From Punica granatum (Eukaryota; Streptophyta; Magnoliopsida; Myrtales; Lythraceae), in NCBI RefSeq assembly GCF_007655135.1, contig NC_045127.1, forward strand, positions 22,052,199 to 22,116,198: 64,000 nucleotides of DNA, in the 5' to 3' direction. The position numbers were made by a program, and so were the translations under genes. Within the stretch, counting starts at the first letter, position 1, and each line of letters begins with the position of its first letter. This document shows positions 14,101 through 28,066 of this stretch, one piece after another. The notes beneath the pieces were generated by a model. That model searched no databases. It was not told the origin of the DNA and worked only from the letters and a program-made list of their open reading frames with translations.

Positions 14101-15600
14101 TATTTAATTTAGACAGAAATATTTTTAGAATAATATATTGCTAGCAATTTTAGTTCGAGTCAAGAGTCTAAAGTTTCCAATTTTGGAATAATTACTTGTG
14201 TTGTTTTCGGAAGTTAAATAATAACGCCCTAGATTCTAATTTCCTATTTTAGTTTCTTAGTTTTCTTTGGCCTTTATATAGTCCATCTCAATGTATTGGA
14301 AGAGAGACCTAGATATTTCAGAAACAGTTATTGATGAAAGATACCTTGAGTTCGCTACAACTCTTTGTCTTTAGCATATCGTTAGGGTTTAGCCGTGTTT
14401 TGTTCCCTTCCAGCCTAAATTCAAATTTAGGAACGAGAAATCGTGATCTGCGCTGCCTCAATGACGCTGAGGATTTTCAACCCATCTCAATATCAACAGG
14501 CCCAAGCCCAAAGAAGCATATCTTGGATATATTAAGGAAATATTCTCGTGATATGGATGGGGAAGATGAGATGTCATGATCCATAGACTGAGAATATTAT
14601 TATCTTAATTTGGTAATATATTTAATTTAGACAGAAATATTTTTAGAATTATATATGACTAGCAATTTTAGTTCGAGTCAAGAGTCTAAAGTTTCCAATT
14701 TTGGAATAATTACTTGTTTTGTTTTAGGAAGTTAAATAGTAACACCTTAGATTCTAATTTCCTATTTTAGTTTCTTCGTTTTCTTAGGCCTTAATATTGT
14801 CCTTCTCAATGTATTAGAAGAGAGAAATAGATATTTCAAAAACAGTTATTGATGAAAGATACTTTGAGTTTGCTATAAATCATTGTTTTCAGCATATCGT
14901 TAGGGTTTAGTCGTGCTCTATTTCATTCGAGTCTAAATTTAGATTTAGGAGCGAGAAATCGTGATCCGCGCTGCGTTAATGACGCAAATGATTTTCTGCT
15001 CATATATGTACCACCAAACCCAAGCCCAAAGACGCATATCTTGGATATATTAAGGAAATATTCTCGTGATGTGGATGGGGAAGATAAGATGTCTTATTCC
15101 ATAGATTGAGAATATTATTATCTTAATTAGGTTATATAATTAATTTAGATAGAAATATATTTAGAATTATAATTTACTTGCAATTTTAGTTCGAGTCAAG
15201 AGTCAAAAGTTTCCAATTTTTGTATAATTACTTGTTTTGTGATAGAAAGTTACATAATAACGGCGTAGATTCTAATTTCCTATTTTAGTTTCTTGGTTTT
15301 CATAGGCCAACATATAGTCCATCACAATGTACTGGAAGTGAGAACTAAATTCCTCAGAAACATCTACTGATAAATGATACTTTGAGTTTGCTATAACTCT
15401 TTCTTTTCAGCATATCGTTAGGGTTTAGCCGTGTTCTATTCCCTTCCTGTCTAAATTAAGATTTAGGCGCGAGAAATCGCGATCCGCGCTGGGTCAATGA
15501 TGCGGAGGATTTTCAGCCCATTTCTGTATCAACAAGCCCAAGCACAAACAAGCATATCTTGGATATATTAAGGAATTATACTCGTGATGTGGATGGGAAA
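5131..15600. repeat. Satellite array with a-b-c-d higher-order monomer order
   Basis: The same 517-bp monomer occurs here as four recognisable variants. Type a has AGGAACGAG, GGCCCAAGCCC and GATATGGATGG and ends near 5,646, 8,746, 10,440 and 14,579. Type b has GTTAATGACGCAAATGATTTTC and GTACCACC. Type c has CCTGTCTAAATTAAG and GGAATTATTC. Type d has AAGTATTAACAAGCCCAAGC and TTAGATATATTTAGG. The order a-b-c-d recurs with variable numbers of d, for example three d units in a row between about 12,500 and 14,060. The interval between the a units ending at 10,440 and 14,579 is 4,139 bp, or 8 monomers. A partial monomer at about 9,300-9,494 and a d/b hybrid near 11,960 mark rearrangements. The pattern suggests recent local amplification by unequal exchange. 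Confidence 0.85.
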
Positions 15601-18600
15601 GATGATATGTCTTGATCCATTGACTGAGAATATTATTATCTTAATTTGGTAATATATTTAATTTAGACAGAAATATTTTTAGAATTATATATGACTAGCA
15701 ATTTTAGTTCGGGTCATGAGTCTAAAGTTTCCAATTTTAGAATAAATACTTGTTTTGCTTTAGGAAGTTAAATAGTAACGGCCAAGATTCTAATTTCCTA
15801 TTTTAGTTTCTTAGTTTTCTTAGGCCTTGATATAGTCCATCTCAATGTATTAGAAGAGAGAAAAAGATATTTCAGAAACAACTATTGACGAATGATACTT
15901 TGAGTTTTGTATAACTCTTTGTTTTCCGCATATCGTTAGGGTTTAGCCGTGTTCTGTTCCCTTCCAGAATAATTCAAATTTAGGCGCGAGAAATAGTGAT
16001 CTGCGCTGCGTCAATGACGTGGAGGATTTTCAGCCCATTTCAGCATCAACAAGCCCAAGCGCAAAGAAGCATATCTTGAATATATTAAGGAAATATTCTC
16101 GTGATGTGGATGGGGAAGATGGGATGTCTTGATCCATAAAATGAGAATATTATTATCTTCATTTTGTAATATATTTAATTTAGATAGAAGTATTTTTAGA
16201 ATTATATATGACTAGCAATTTTAGTTTGAGTCAAGAGTCTAAAGTTTCCAATTTTGGAATAATTACTTGTTTTGTTTTAGGAAGTTACATAGTAATGGCC
16301 TAGACTCTAATTTCCTATATTAGTTTCGTGGTTTTCTTAGGCATTTAAATAGTCAATCTCAATGTGTTAGAAAAGAGAACTAGATATCTCAAAAACAGTA
16401 ATTGATGAAAAATACTTTGAGTTTGCTATAACTCTCTGTTTTCAGCATATCGTTAGGGTTTAGCCGTTTTATGTTCCCTTCCAGTCGTAATTCAAATTTA
16501 TGCGCGAGAAATTGTAATCTGCGCTGCGTTAATGACGCGGAGGATTTTCAGCCCATTTCAATATCAACTTGCCCAAGCCCAAAGAAGCATATCTTGGATA
16601 TATTAAGGAAATATTCTCGTGATGTGGATAGGGAAGATGAGATGTCTTGATCCATAGACTGAGAATTTTATTATCTTAATTTCGTAATATATTTAATTTA
16701 GACAGAAATATTTTTAGAATTATATATGACTAGCAATTTTAGTTTGAGTCAAGGGTCTAAAGTTTCCAATTTTGGAATAATTACTTGTTTTGTTTTAGGA
16801 TGTTAAATAGTAACGCCATAGATTCTAATTTTCCATTTTAGTTTCTAAGTTTTCTTAGGCCTTTATATAGTCTATTTTAACGTATTAGAAGAGAGAACTA
16901 GATATTTCAGAAACAACTATTGATGAAAGATATTTTGAGTTTGCTATAACTCTTTGTTTTCAGCATATCGTTAGGGTTTAGCCGTGTTCTATTCCTTTCC
17001 AGTCTAAATTCAAATTTAGGCGCGAGAAATCGTGATTTGCGCTGCGTAAATAACGCGGAGGATTTTCAGCCCATTTCAGTATCAACAAGCCCAATCCCAA
17101 AGAAGCATATCTTGGATATATTAAGGAAATATTCTCGTGGTGTGGATGGGGAAGATAAGATGTCTTAATCCATAAATTGAGAATATTATTATTTTAATTA
17201 GGTAATATATTTAATTTAGATAGAAATATATTTAGAATTATAATTTACTTGCAATTTTCGTTTGTGTTAAGAGTCTATAGTTTCCAATTTTGGAATAATT
17301 ACTTGTTTTGTTTTAGGAAATTAAATAGTAACGCTCTAGATTCTAATTTCCTATTTTAGTTTCTTAGTTTTCTTAGGCCTTTATATAGTCCATCTCAATG
17401 TATTAGAAGAGAGAACTAAATATTTCAGAAACAGCATTTGATGAAAGGTAATTTGAGTTTGCTATAACTCTTTTTTTTTCAGCATATCGTTAGGGTTTAG
17501 CCGTGTTCTGTTCCTTTCCAGTCTAAATTCAGAATAAGGCGCTAGAAATCGCGATCCGCGCCGCGTCAATGACGCGGAGGATTTTCAGCCCATTTCTGTA
17601 TCAACAAGCCCAAGCCCAAAGAAACATATCTTGGATATATTATGGAATTATTCTCGTGATGTGGATGGGGAAGATGAAATGTCTTGATCCATAGACTAAG
17701 AATATTATTATCTTAATTTGGTAATATATTTAATTTAGACAGAAATATTTTTAGAATTATATATGACTAGCAATTTTAGTTCGAGTTAAGAGTCTAAAGT
17801 TTCCAATTTTGGAGGAATTACTTGTTTTGTTTTAGAAAGTTGCATAGTATCGGCGTAGATTCTAATTTCCTATTTTAGTTTCTTAGTTTTCATAGGCCCA
17901 CATATAGTCTATCACAATGTACTCGAAGTGAGAACTAAATTCTTCAGAAACAGTTACTGAGGAATGATACTTTGAGTTTGCTATAACTCTTTGTTTTCAG
18001 CATATCGTTAGAGTTTAGCCGTGTTCTATTTCCTTCCAGTCTAAATTCAGATTTAGGCGCGAGAAATCGTGATTCGAGCTGTGTCAATGATGCGAAGGAT
18101 TTTCAGCCCATTTCTGTATCAACAAGCCCAAGCCTAAAGAGGCATATCTTAAATATATTAAGGAAATATTCTCGAGTTGTTGATTGGGAAGATGAGATGT
18201 CTTGATCCATAGACTGAGAATATTATTATATTAATTTGGTAATATATTTAATTTAGACAAAATATTTTTAGAATTATATACGACTAGCAATTTTTGTTCG
18301 AGTGAAGAGTCTAAAGTTTCCAATTTTGGTACAATTACTTGTTTTGTTTTACGAAGTTACATAGTAACGGCCTAGATTCTAATTTCCTATTTTTGTGTCT
18401 CAGTTTACTTAGGCCTATATATAGTCCATCTCAATGTACTAGAAGAGAGAACTTGATAAATCAGAAACAACTACAAATGAATGATACTTTGGGTTTGCTA
18501 TTAATCTTTGTTTTTAGTATATCGTTCGGGTTTAGCCGTGTTCTATTCCATTCGAGTCTAAATTCTGATTTAGGCGTGAGAAAACGTGATCCGCGCTGCG

Positions 18601-20280
18601 TCAATGACGCAAATGATTTTCAGCTCATATATGTATCAACAAACCCAAGCCAAAAGACGCATATCTTGGATATATTAAGGAAATATTCTCGTGATGCGGA
18701 TGGGTAAGATGAGATTTCTTATTCCATAGATTGAGAATATTATTATCTTAGTTAGGTAATATATTTAATTTAGATAGAAATATATTTAGAATTATAATTT
18801 ACTTGCAATTTTAGTTCGAGTCAAGAGTCAAAAGTTTCCAATTTTGATATAATTCCTTGTTTTGTGTTAGAAAGTTACAAAATAACGACGTAGATTCTAA
18901 TTTCCTATTTTAGTTTCTGGGATTTCATAGGCCGAACATATAGTCCATCACAATGTACTGGAAGTGAGAACTAGATTCCTCAGAAACAGCTACTGATGAA
19001 TGATACTTTGAGTTTGCTATAACTCTTTATTTTAAACATATTGTTAGGGTTTAGCCGTGTTCTGTTCCCTTCCAGTCAAAATTCAGATTTAAGCGCGAGA
19101 AATCGCGATCCGCGCAGGGTCAATGATGCGGAGGATTTTCAGCCCATTTCTGTATCAACAAGCCCAAGCCCAAACAAGCATATCTTGGATATATTAAGGA
19201 ATTATACTCGTGATGTGGATGGGAAAGATGATATGTCTTGATCCATTGACTGAGAATATTATTATCTTAATTTGGTAATATATTTAATTTAGACAGAAAT
19301 ATTTTTAGAATTATATATGACTAGCAATTTTAGTTCGGGTCATGAGTCTAAAGTTTCCAATTTTAGAATAAATACTTGTTTTGCTTTAGGAAGTTAAATA
19401 GTAACGGCCAAGATTCTAATTTCCTATTTTAGTTTCTTAGTTTTCTTAGGCCTTGATATAGTCCATCTCAATGTATTAGAAGAGAGAAACAGACATTTCA
19501 GAAACAACTATTGACGAATGATACTTTGAGTTTTGTATAACTCTTTGTTTTCCGCATATCGTTAGGGTTTAGCCGTGTTCTGTTTCCTTCCAGAATAATT
19601 CAAATTTAGGCGCGAGAAATAGTGATCTGCGCTGCGTCAATGACGTGGAGGATTTTCAGCCCATTTCAGCATCAACAAGCCCAAGCGCAAAGAAGCATAT
19701 CTTGAATATATTAAGGAAATATTCTCGTGATGTGGATGGGGAAGATGGGATGTCTTGATCCATAAAATGAGAATATTATTATCTTCATTTTGTAATATAT
19801 TTAATTTAGATAGAAGTATTTTTAGAATTATATATGACTAGCAATTTTAGTTTGAGTCAAGAGTCTAAAGTTTCCAATTTTGGAATAATTACTTGTTTTG
19901 TTTTAGGAAGTTACTTAGTAATGGCCTAGACTCTAATTTCCTATATTAGTTTCGTGGTTTTCTTAGGCATTTATATAGTCAATCTCAATGTGTTAGAAAA
20001 GAGAACTAGATATCTCAAAAACAGTAATTGATGAAAAATACTTTGAGTTTGCTATAACTCTCTGTTTTCAGCATATCGTTAGGGTTTAGCCGTTTTATGT
20101 TCCCTTCCAGTCGTAATTCAAATTTATGCGCGAGAAATTGTAATCTGCGCTGCGTTAATGACGCGGAGGATTTTCAGCCCATTTCAATATCAACTTGCCC
20201 AAGCCCAAAGAAGCATATCTTGGATATATTAAGGAAATATTCTCGTGATGTGGATGGGGAAGATGAGATGTCTTGATCCA
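15601..20280. repeat. Satellite array, irregular, with a duplicated segment of at least 1.1 kb
   Basis: About nine monomers of the 517-bp satellite. The segment from about 15,540 to 16,660 recurs at about 19,165-20,285, offset about 3,626 bp (seven monomers). Shared private variants include GGAATTATACTCG, CATTGACTGAG, GGGTCATGAGTC and ACTTGTTTTGCTTTAGG. The copies diverge after about 16,660 and 20,285, where the downstream monomer families differ. A B-type block interrupts the A monomers at about 18,770-19,010. No gene is present. Confidence 0.85.
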
Positions 20281-23200
20281 TAGACTCAAAATATTATTAT
20301 CTTAATTTGGTAATATGTTTAATTTAGACAGAAATATTTTTAGAATTATATATGACTAGCAATTTTAGTTCGAGTCAGGAGTCTAAAGTTTCCAATTTTG
20401 GAATAATTACTTGTTTTGTTTTAGGAAGTTACATAGTAACGGCTAGATTCTAATTTCCTATTTTAGTTTCATAGTTCTCATAGGCCTTTATATAGTCCAC
20501 TCCAATGTATTAGAAGAGAAAACTAGATATTTCAGAAACAGCTATTGATGAAAGATACTTTGAGTTTCCTATTAGTCTTTGTTTTCAGCATGTCGTTAGG
20601 GTATAGCCGTGTTCTGTTCCCTTCTAGTCTAAGTTCAAATTTAGGAGCGAAAAATCGTGATCTGCGCAGCGTCAATGATACGGAGGATTTTCAGCCCATT
20701 TCAGTATGAACAAGCCCAAGCCCAAAGAAGCATATCTTGGATATTTTAAGGAAATATTCTCGTGATGTGGATGGGGAAGATGAGATGTCTTGATCCATAG
20801 ACTCAAAATATTATTATCTTAATTTGGTAATATATTTAATTTAGACAGAAATATTTTTAGAATTATATATGACTAGCAATTTTAGTTCGTGTCAAGAGTC
20901 TAAAGTTTCCAATTTTGGAATAATTACTTGTTTTGTTTAAGGAAGTTACATAGTAACGGCCTAGATTCGAATTTCCTATTTTAGTTTCATAGTTTTTTTA
21001 GGCCTTTATATAGTCCACCCCAATGTATTAGAAGAAAAAACTAGATATTTCAGAAACAGCTATTCATGAAAGATACTTTGAGTTTGCTATAAATCTTTGT
21101 TTTCAGAATGTCGTTAGGGTATAGCCGTGTTATGTTCCCTTCTAGTCTAAGTTCAAATTTAGGCGCGAAAAATCGTGATCTGCGCTGCGTCAATGATACG
21201 GAGGATTTTCAGCCCATTTCAGTATGAACAAGCCCAAGCCCAAAGAAGCATATCTTGGATATATTAAGGAAATATTCTCGTGATGTGGATGGGGAAGATG
21301 AGATGTCTTGATCCATAGACTCAAAATATTATTTTCTTAATTTGGTAATATATTTAATTTAGACAGAAATATTTTTATATTTATATATGACTAGCAATTT
21401 TAGTTCGTGTCAAGAGTCTAAGTTTTCCAATTTTGGAATAATTACTTGTTTTGTTTTAGGAAGTTACATAGTAACGAACTAGATTCTAATTTCCTATTTT
21501 TGTTTCATAGTTTTCTTAGGCCCTTATATAGTCCACCCCAATGTATTAGAAGAGAAAACTAGATATTTCAGAAACAGCTATTGATGAAAGATACTTTGAG
21601 TTTGCTATAAGTCTTTGTTTTCAGCATGTCGTTAAGATATAGCCGTGTTTTGTTCCCTTCTAGTCTAAGCTCAAATTTAGGCGCGAAAAATCGTGATCTG
21701 CACTGCGTCAATGATACGGAGGATTTTCAGCCCATTTCAGTATAAACAAGCCCAAGCCCAAAGAAGCATATCTTTGATATATTAAGGAAATATTCTCGTG
21801 ATGTGGATGGGGACGATGAGATGTCTTGATCCATAGACTCAGAATATTATTATTTTAATTTGGTAATATATTTAATTTAGACAGAAATATTTTCAGAATT
21901 ATATATGACTAGCAATTTTAGTTCGAGTCAAGAGTCTAAGGTTTCCAATTTTGGAATAATTACTTGTTTTGTTTTAGGAAGTTACATAGTAACGGCTAGA
22001 TTCTAATTTCCTATTTTAGTTTCATAGTTCTCATAGGCCTTTATATAGTCCACTCCAATGTATTAGAAGAGAAAACTAGATATTTCAGAAACAGCTATTG
22101 ATGAAAGATACTTTGAGTTTCCTATTAGTCTTTGTTTTCAGCATGTCGTTAGGGTATAGCCTTGTTCTGTTCCCATCCAGTCTAAGTTCAAATTTAGGCG
22201 CGAAAAATCTTGAACTGCGCTGCGTCAATGATACGGACGATTTTCAGCCCATTTCAGTATGAACAAGCCCAAGCCCAAAGAAGCATATCTTGGATATATT
22301 AAGGAAATATTCTCGTGATGTGGATGGGGAAGATGAGATGTCTTGATCCATAGACTCAAAATATTATTATCTTAATTTGGTAATATATTTAATTTAGACA
22401 GAAATATTTTTAGAATTATATATGACTAGCAATTTTAGTTCGAGTCAAGAGTTTAAAGTTTTCAATTTTGGAATAATTACTTGTTTTGTTTTAGGAAGTT
22501 ATATAGTAACGCCCTAGATTCTAATTTCCCAATTTAGTTTCTTAGTTTTCTTAGGCCTTTATATAGTTCACCCCAATGTATTAGAAGAGAAAACTAGATA
22601 TTTCAGAAACAGCTATTGATGAAAGATACTTTGAGTTTCCTATTAGTCTTTGTTTTCAGCATGTCGTTAGGGTATAGCCGTGTTCTGTTCCCTTCTAGTC
22701 TAAGTTCAAATTTAGGCGCGAAAAATCGTGATCTGCCCTGCGTCAATGATATGGAGGATTTTCAACCCATTTCAGTATGAAAAAGCCCAAGCCCAAAGAA
22801 GCATATCTTGGATATATTAAGGAAATATTCTCGTGATGTGGATGGGGAAGATGAGATGTCTTGATCCATAGACTCAAAATATTATTATCTTAATTTGGTA
22901 ATATATTTAATTTAGACAGAAATATTTTTAGAATTATATATGACTAGCAATTTTAGTTCAAGTCAGGAGTCTAAAGTTTCCAATTTTGGAATAATTACTT
23001 GTTTTGTTTTAGGAAGTTATATAGTAACGCCCTAGATTCTAATTTCCCAATTTAGTTTCTTTGTTTTCTTAGGCCTTTATATAGTTCACCCCAATGTATT
23101 AGAAGAGAAAATTAGATATTTCAGAAACATCTATTGATGAAAGATACTTTGAGTTTCCTATTTGTCTTTGTTTTCAGCATGTCGTTAGGGTATAGCCGTG

Positions 23201-26200
23201 TTCTGTTCCCTTCTAGTCTAAGTTCAAATTTAGGCGCGAAAAATCGTGATCTGCGCTGCGTCAATGATACGGAGGATTTTCAGCCCATTTCAGTATGAAA
23301 AAGCCCAAGCCCAAAGAAGCATATCTTGAATATATTAAGGAAATATTCTCGTGATGTGGATGGGGAAGATGAGATGTCTTGATCCATAGACTCAAAATAT
23401 TATTATCTTAATTTGGTAATATGTTTAATTTAGACAGAAATATTTTTAGAATTATATATGACTAGCAATTTTAGTTCGAGTCAAGAGTCTAAAGTTTCCA
23501 ATTTTGGAATAATTACTTGTTTGTTTAGGAAGTTACATAGTAAACTAGACGGCTAGATTCTAATTTCCTATTTAGTTTCATAGTTCTCATAGGCCTTTAT
23601 AGTCCACTCCAATGTATTAGAAGAGAAAACTAGATATTTCAGAACAGCTATTGATGAAAGATACTTTGAGTTTCCTATTAGTCTTTGTTTTCAGCATGTC
23701 GTTAGGGTTATAGCCGTGTTCGGTTTTCCCTTCTAGTCTAAGTTCAAATTTAGGAGCGAAAATCGTGATCTGCGCAGCGTCAATGATACGGAGGATTTTC
23801 AGCCCATTTCAGTATGAACAAGCCCAAGCCAAAGAAGCATATCTTGGATATTTTAAGGAAATATTCTCGTGATGTGGATGGGGAAGATGAGATGTCTTGA
23901 TCCATAGACTCAAAATATTATTACTTAATTTGGTAAATATTTAATTTAGACAGAAATATTTTTAGATTATATATGACTAGCAATTTTAGTTCGTGTCAAG
24001 AGTCTAAAGTTTCCAATTTTGGAATAATTACTTGTTTTGTTTAAGGGAAGTTACATAGTAACGGCCTAGATTCGAATTTCCTATTTTAGTTTCATAGTTT
24101 TTTTAGGCCTTTATATAGTCCACCCCAATGTATTAGAAGAAAAAACTAGATATTTCAGAAACAGCTATTCATGAAAGATACTTTGAGTTTGCTATAAGTC
24201 TTTGTTTTCAGAATGTCGTTAGGGTATAGCCGTGTTATGTTCCCTTCTAGTCTAAGTTCAAATTTAGGCGCGAAAAATCGTGATCTGCGCTGCGTCAATG
24301 ATACGGAGGATTTTCGATTTCAGCCATTTCAGTATGAACAAGCCCAAGCCCAAAGAAGCATATCTTGGATATATTAAGGAAATATTCTCGTGATGTGGAT
24401 GGGGAAGATGAGATGTCTTGATCCATAGACTCAAAATATTATTTCTTAATTTGGTAATATATTTAATTTAGACAGATATATTTTTATATTTATATATGAC
24501 TAGCAATTTTAGTTCGTGTCAAGAGTCTAAGTTTTCCAATTTTGGAAAATTTACTTGTTTTGTTTTAGGAAGTTACATAGTAACGAACTAGATTCTAATT
24601 TCCTATTTTTGTTTCATAGTTTTTAGGCCTTATATAGTCCACCCCAATGTATTAGAGAGAGAAAACTAGATATTTCAGAAACAGCTATTGATGAAAGATA
24701 CTTTGAGTTTGCTATAAGTCTTTGTTTTCAGCATGTCGTTAAGATATAGCCGTGTTTTGTTCCCTTCTAGTCTAAGCTCAAATTTAGGCGCGAAAAATCG
24801 TAATCTGCACTGCGTCAATAATACGGAGGATTTTCAGCCCATTTCAGTATAAACAAGCCCAAGCCCAAAGAAGCATATCTTTGATATATTAAGGAAATAT
24901 TCTCGTGATGTGGATGGGGACGATGAGATGTCTTGATCCATAGACTCAGAATATTATTATTTTAATTTGGTAATATATTTAATTTAGACAGAAATATTTT
25001 CAGAATTATATATGACTAGCAATTTTAGTTCGAGTCAAGAGTCTAAGGTTTCCAATTTGGAATAATTACTTGTTTTGTTTTAGGAAGTTACATAGTAACG
25101 GCTAGATTCTAATTTCCTATTTTAGTTTCATAGTTCTCATAGGCCTTATATAGTCCACTCCAATGTATTAGAAGAGAAAACTAGATATTTCAGAAACAGC
25201 TATTGATGAAAGATACTTTGAGTTTCCTATTAGTCTTTGTTTTCAGCATGTCGTTAGGGTATAGCCTTGTTCTGTTCCCATCCAGTCTAAGTTCAAATTT
25301 AGGCGCGAAAAATCTGAACTGCGCTGCGTCAATGATACGGACGATTTTCAGCCCATTCAGTATGAACAAGCCCAAGCCAAAGAAGCATATCTTGGATATT
25401 TTGAGGAAATATTCTCGTGATGTGGATGGGGAAGATGAGATGTCTTGATCCATAGACTCAAAATATTATTATCTTAATTTGGTAATATATTTAATTTAGA
25501 CAGAAATATTTTTAGAATTATATATGACTAGCAATTTTAGTTCGAGTCAAGAGTCTAATGTTTCCAATTTTGGAATAATTACTTGTTTTGTTTTAGGAAG
25601 TTACATAGTAACGGCTAGATTCTAATTTCCTATTTTAGTTTCATAGTTCTCATAGGCCTTTATATAGTCCACTCCAATGTATTAGAAGAGAAAACTAGAT
25701 ATTTCAGAAACAGCTATTGATGAAAGATACTTTGAGTTTCCTATTAGTCTTTGTTTTCAGCATGTCGTTAGGGTATAGCCTTGTTCTGTTCCCATCCAGT
25801 CTAAGTTCAAATTTTGGCGCGAAAAATCTTGAACTGCGCTGCGTCAATGATACGGACGATTTTCAGCCCATTTCAGTATGAGCAAGCCCAAGCCCAAAGA
25901 AGCATATCTTGGATATATTAAGGAAATATTCTCGTGATGTGGATGGGGAAGATGAGATGTCTTGATCCATAGACTCAAAATATTATTATCTTAATTTGGT
26001 AATATATGTAATTTAGACAGAAATATTTTTTGAATTATATATGACTAGCAATTTTAGTTCGAGTCAAGAGTTTAAAGTTTTCAATTTTGGAATAATTACT
26101 TGTTTTGTTTTAGGAAGTTATATAGTAACGCCCTAGATTCTAATTTCCCAATTTAGTTTCTTAGTTTTCTTAGGCCTTTATATAGTTCACCCCAATGTAT

Positions 26201-27966
26201 TAGATGAGAAAACTAGATATTTCAGAAACAGCTATTGATGAAAGATACTTTGAGTTTCCTATTAGTCTTTGTTTTCAGCATGTCGTTAGGGTATAGCCGT
26301 GTTCTGTTCCCTTCTAGTCTAAGTTCAAATTTAGGCGCTAAAAATCGTGATCTGCCCTGCGTCAATGATATGGAGGATTTTCAACCCATTTCAGTATGAA
26401 AAAGCCCAAGCCCAAAGAAGCGTATCTTGGATATATTAAGTAAATATTCTCGTGATGTGGATGGGGAAGATGAGATGTCTTGATCCATAGACTCAAAATA
26501 TTATTATCTTAATTTGGTAATATATTTAATTTAGACTGAAATATTTTTAGAATTATATATGACTAGCAATTTTAGTTCAAGTCAGGAGTCTAAAGTTTCC
26601 AATTTTGGAATAATTACTTGTTTTGTTTTAGGAAGTTATATAGTAACGCCCTAGATTCTAATTCCCAATTTAGTTTCTTTGTTTTCATAGGCCTTTTATA
26701 GTTCACCCCAATGTATTAGAAGAGAAAATTAGATATTTCAGAAACATCTATTGATGAAAGATACTTTGAGTTTCCTATTTGTCTTTGTTTTCAGCATTGT
26801 CGTTAGGGTATAGCCGTGTTCTGTTCCCTTCTAGTCTAAGTTCAAATTTAGGCGCAAAAAATCGTGATCTGCGCTGCGTCAATGATACGGAGGATTTTCA
26901 GCCCATTTCAGTATGAAAATGAAAAGCCCAAGCCAAAGAAGCATATCTTGAATATATTAAGGAAATATCTCGTGATGTGGATGGGGAAGATGAGATGTCT
27001 TGATCCATAGACTCAAAATATTATTATCTTAATTTGGTAATATGTTTAATTTAGACAGAAATTTTTTAGAATTATATATGACTAGCAATTTTAGTTCGAG
27101 TCAGGAGTCTAAAGTTTCCAATTTTGGAATAATTACTTGTTTTGTTTTAGGAAGTTACATAGTAACGGCTAGATTCAAATTTCCTATTTAGTTTCATAGT
27201 TCTCATAGGCCTTTATAGTCCACTCCAATGTATTAGAAGAGAAAACTAGATATTTCAGAAACAGCTATTGATGAAAGATACTTTGAGTTCCTATTAGTCT
27301 TTGTTTTAAGCATGTCGTTAGGGATAGCCGGGTTTCTGTTCCCTTCTAGTCTAAGTTCAAATTTAGGAGCGAAAAATCGTGATCTGCGCAGCGTCAATGA
27401 TACGGAGGATTTTCAGCCCATTTCAGTATGAATAAGCCCAAGCCCAAAGAAGCATATCTTGGATATTTTAAGGAAATATTCTCGTGATGTGGATGGGGAA
27501 GATGAGATGTCTTGATCCATAGACTCAAAATATTATTATCTTAATTTGGTAATATATTTAATTTAGACAGAAATATTTTTAGAATTATATATGACTAGCA
27601 ATTTAGTTCGTTGTCAAGAGTCTAAAGTTTCCATTTTGGAATATTTACTTGTTTTGTTTAAGGAAGTTACATAGTAACGGCCTAGATTCGAATTTCCAAT
27701 TTAGTTTCATAGTTTTTTTAGGCCTTATATAGTCCACCCCAATGTATTAGAAGAAAAAACTAGATATTTCAGAAACAGCTATTCATGAAAGATACTTTGA
27801 GTTTGGCTATAAGTCTTTGTTTTCAGAATGTCGTTAGGGTATAGCAGTGTTGTTGTTCCCTTCTAGTCTAAGTTCAAATTTAGGCGCGAAAAAATCGTGA
27901 TCTGCGCAGCGTCAATGATACGGAGGATTTTCAGCCCATTTCAGTATGAACAAGCCCAAGCCCAAA
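20281..27966. repeat. Six-monomer higher-order satellite repeat (A-prime subfamily)
   Basis: Monomers here share CATGTCGTTAGGGTATAGCC, CCCTTCTAGTCTAAGTTC and CATAGACTCAAAATATT, unlike flanking A monomers. Six variants can be told apart: m1 (GATATTTTAAGG), m2 (CAGAATGTCGTT and TGTTATGTTCCC), m3 (GTAACGAACTAG and GGGGACGATGAG), m4 (CCTTGTTCTGTTCCCATCC), m5 (GCCCTGCGTCAATGATATGG) and m6 (TCTTGAATATATT). Copy one is about 20,281-23,395 in the order m1-m6. Copy two is about 23,395-27,015 in the order m1-m2-m3-m4-m4-m5-m6. Copy three begins at about 27,015 with m1 and m2 and is cut by the assembly gap. The basic higher-order unit is about 3.1 kb. Confidence 0.9.
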
Positions 27967-28066
27967 NNNNNNNNNNNNNNNNNNNNNNNNNNNNNNNNNN
28001 NNNNNNNNNNNNNNNNNNNNNNNNNNNNNNNNNNNNNNNNNNNNNNNNNNNNNNNNNNNNNNNNNN
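27967..28066. other. Assembly gap (100 N)
   Basis: Exactly 100 N, the conventional placeholder for a scaffold gap of unknown size. Left and right edges sit at nearly the same monomer phase: about 25 bp ending in AAGCCCAAGCCCAAA is present on both sides. The satellite subfamily changes across the gap from A-prime to B, so the true array length and continuity here are unknown. Confidence 0.98.
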
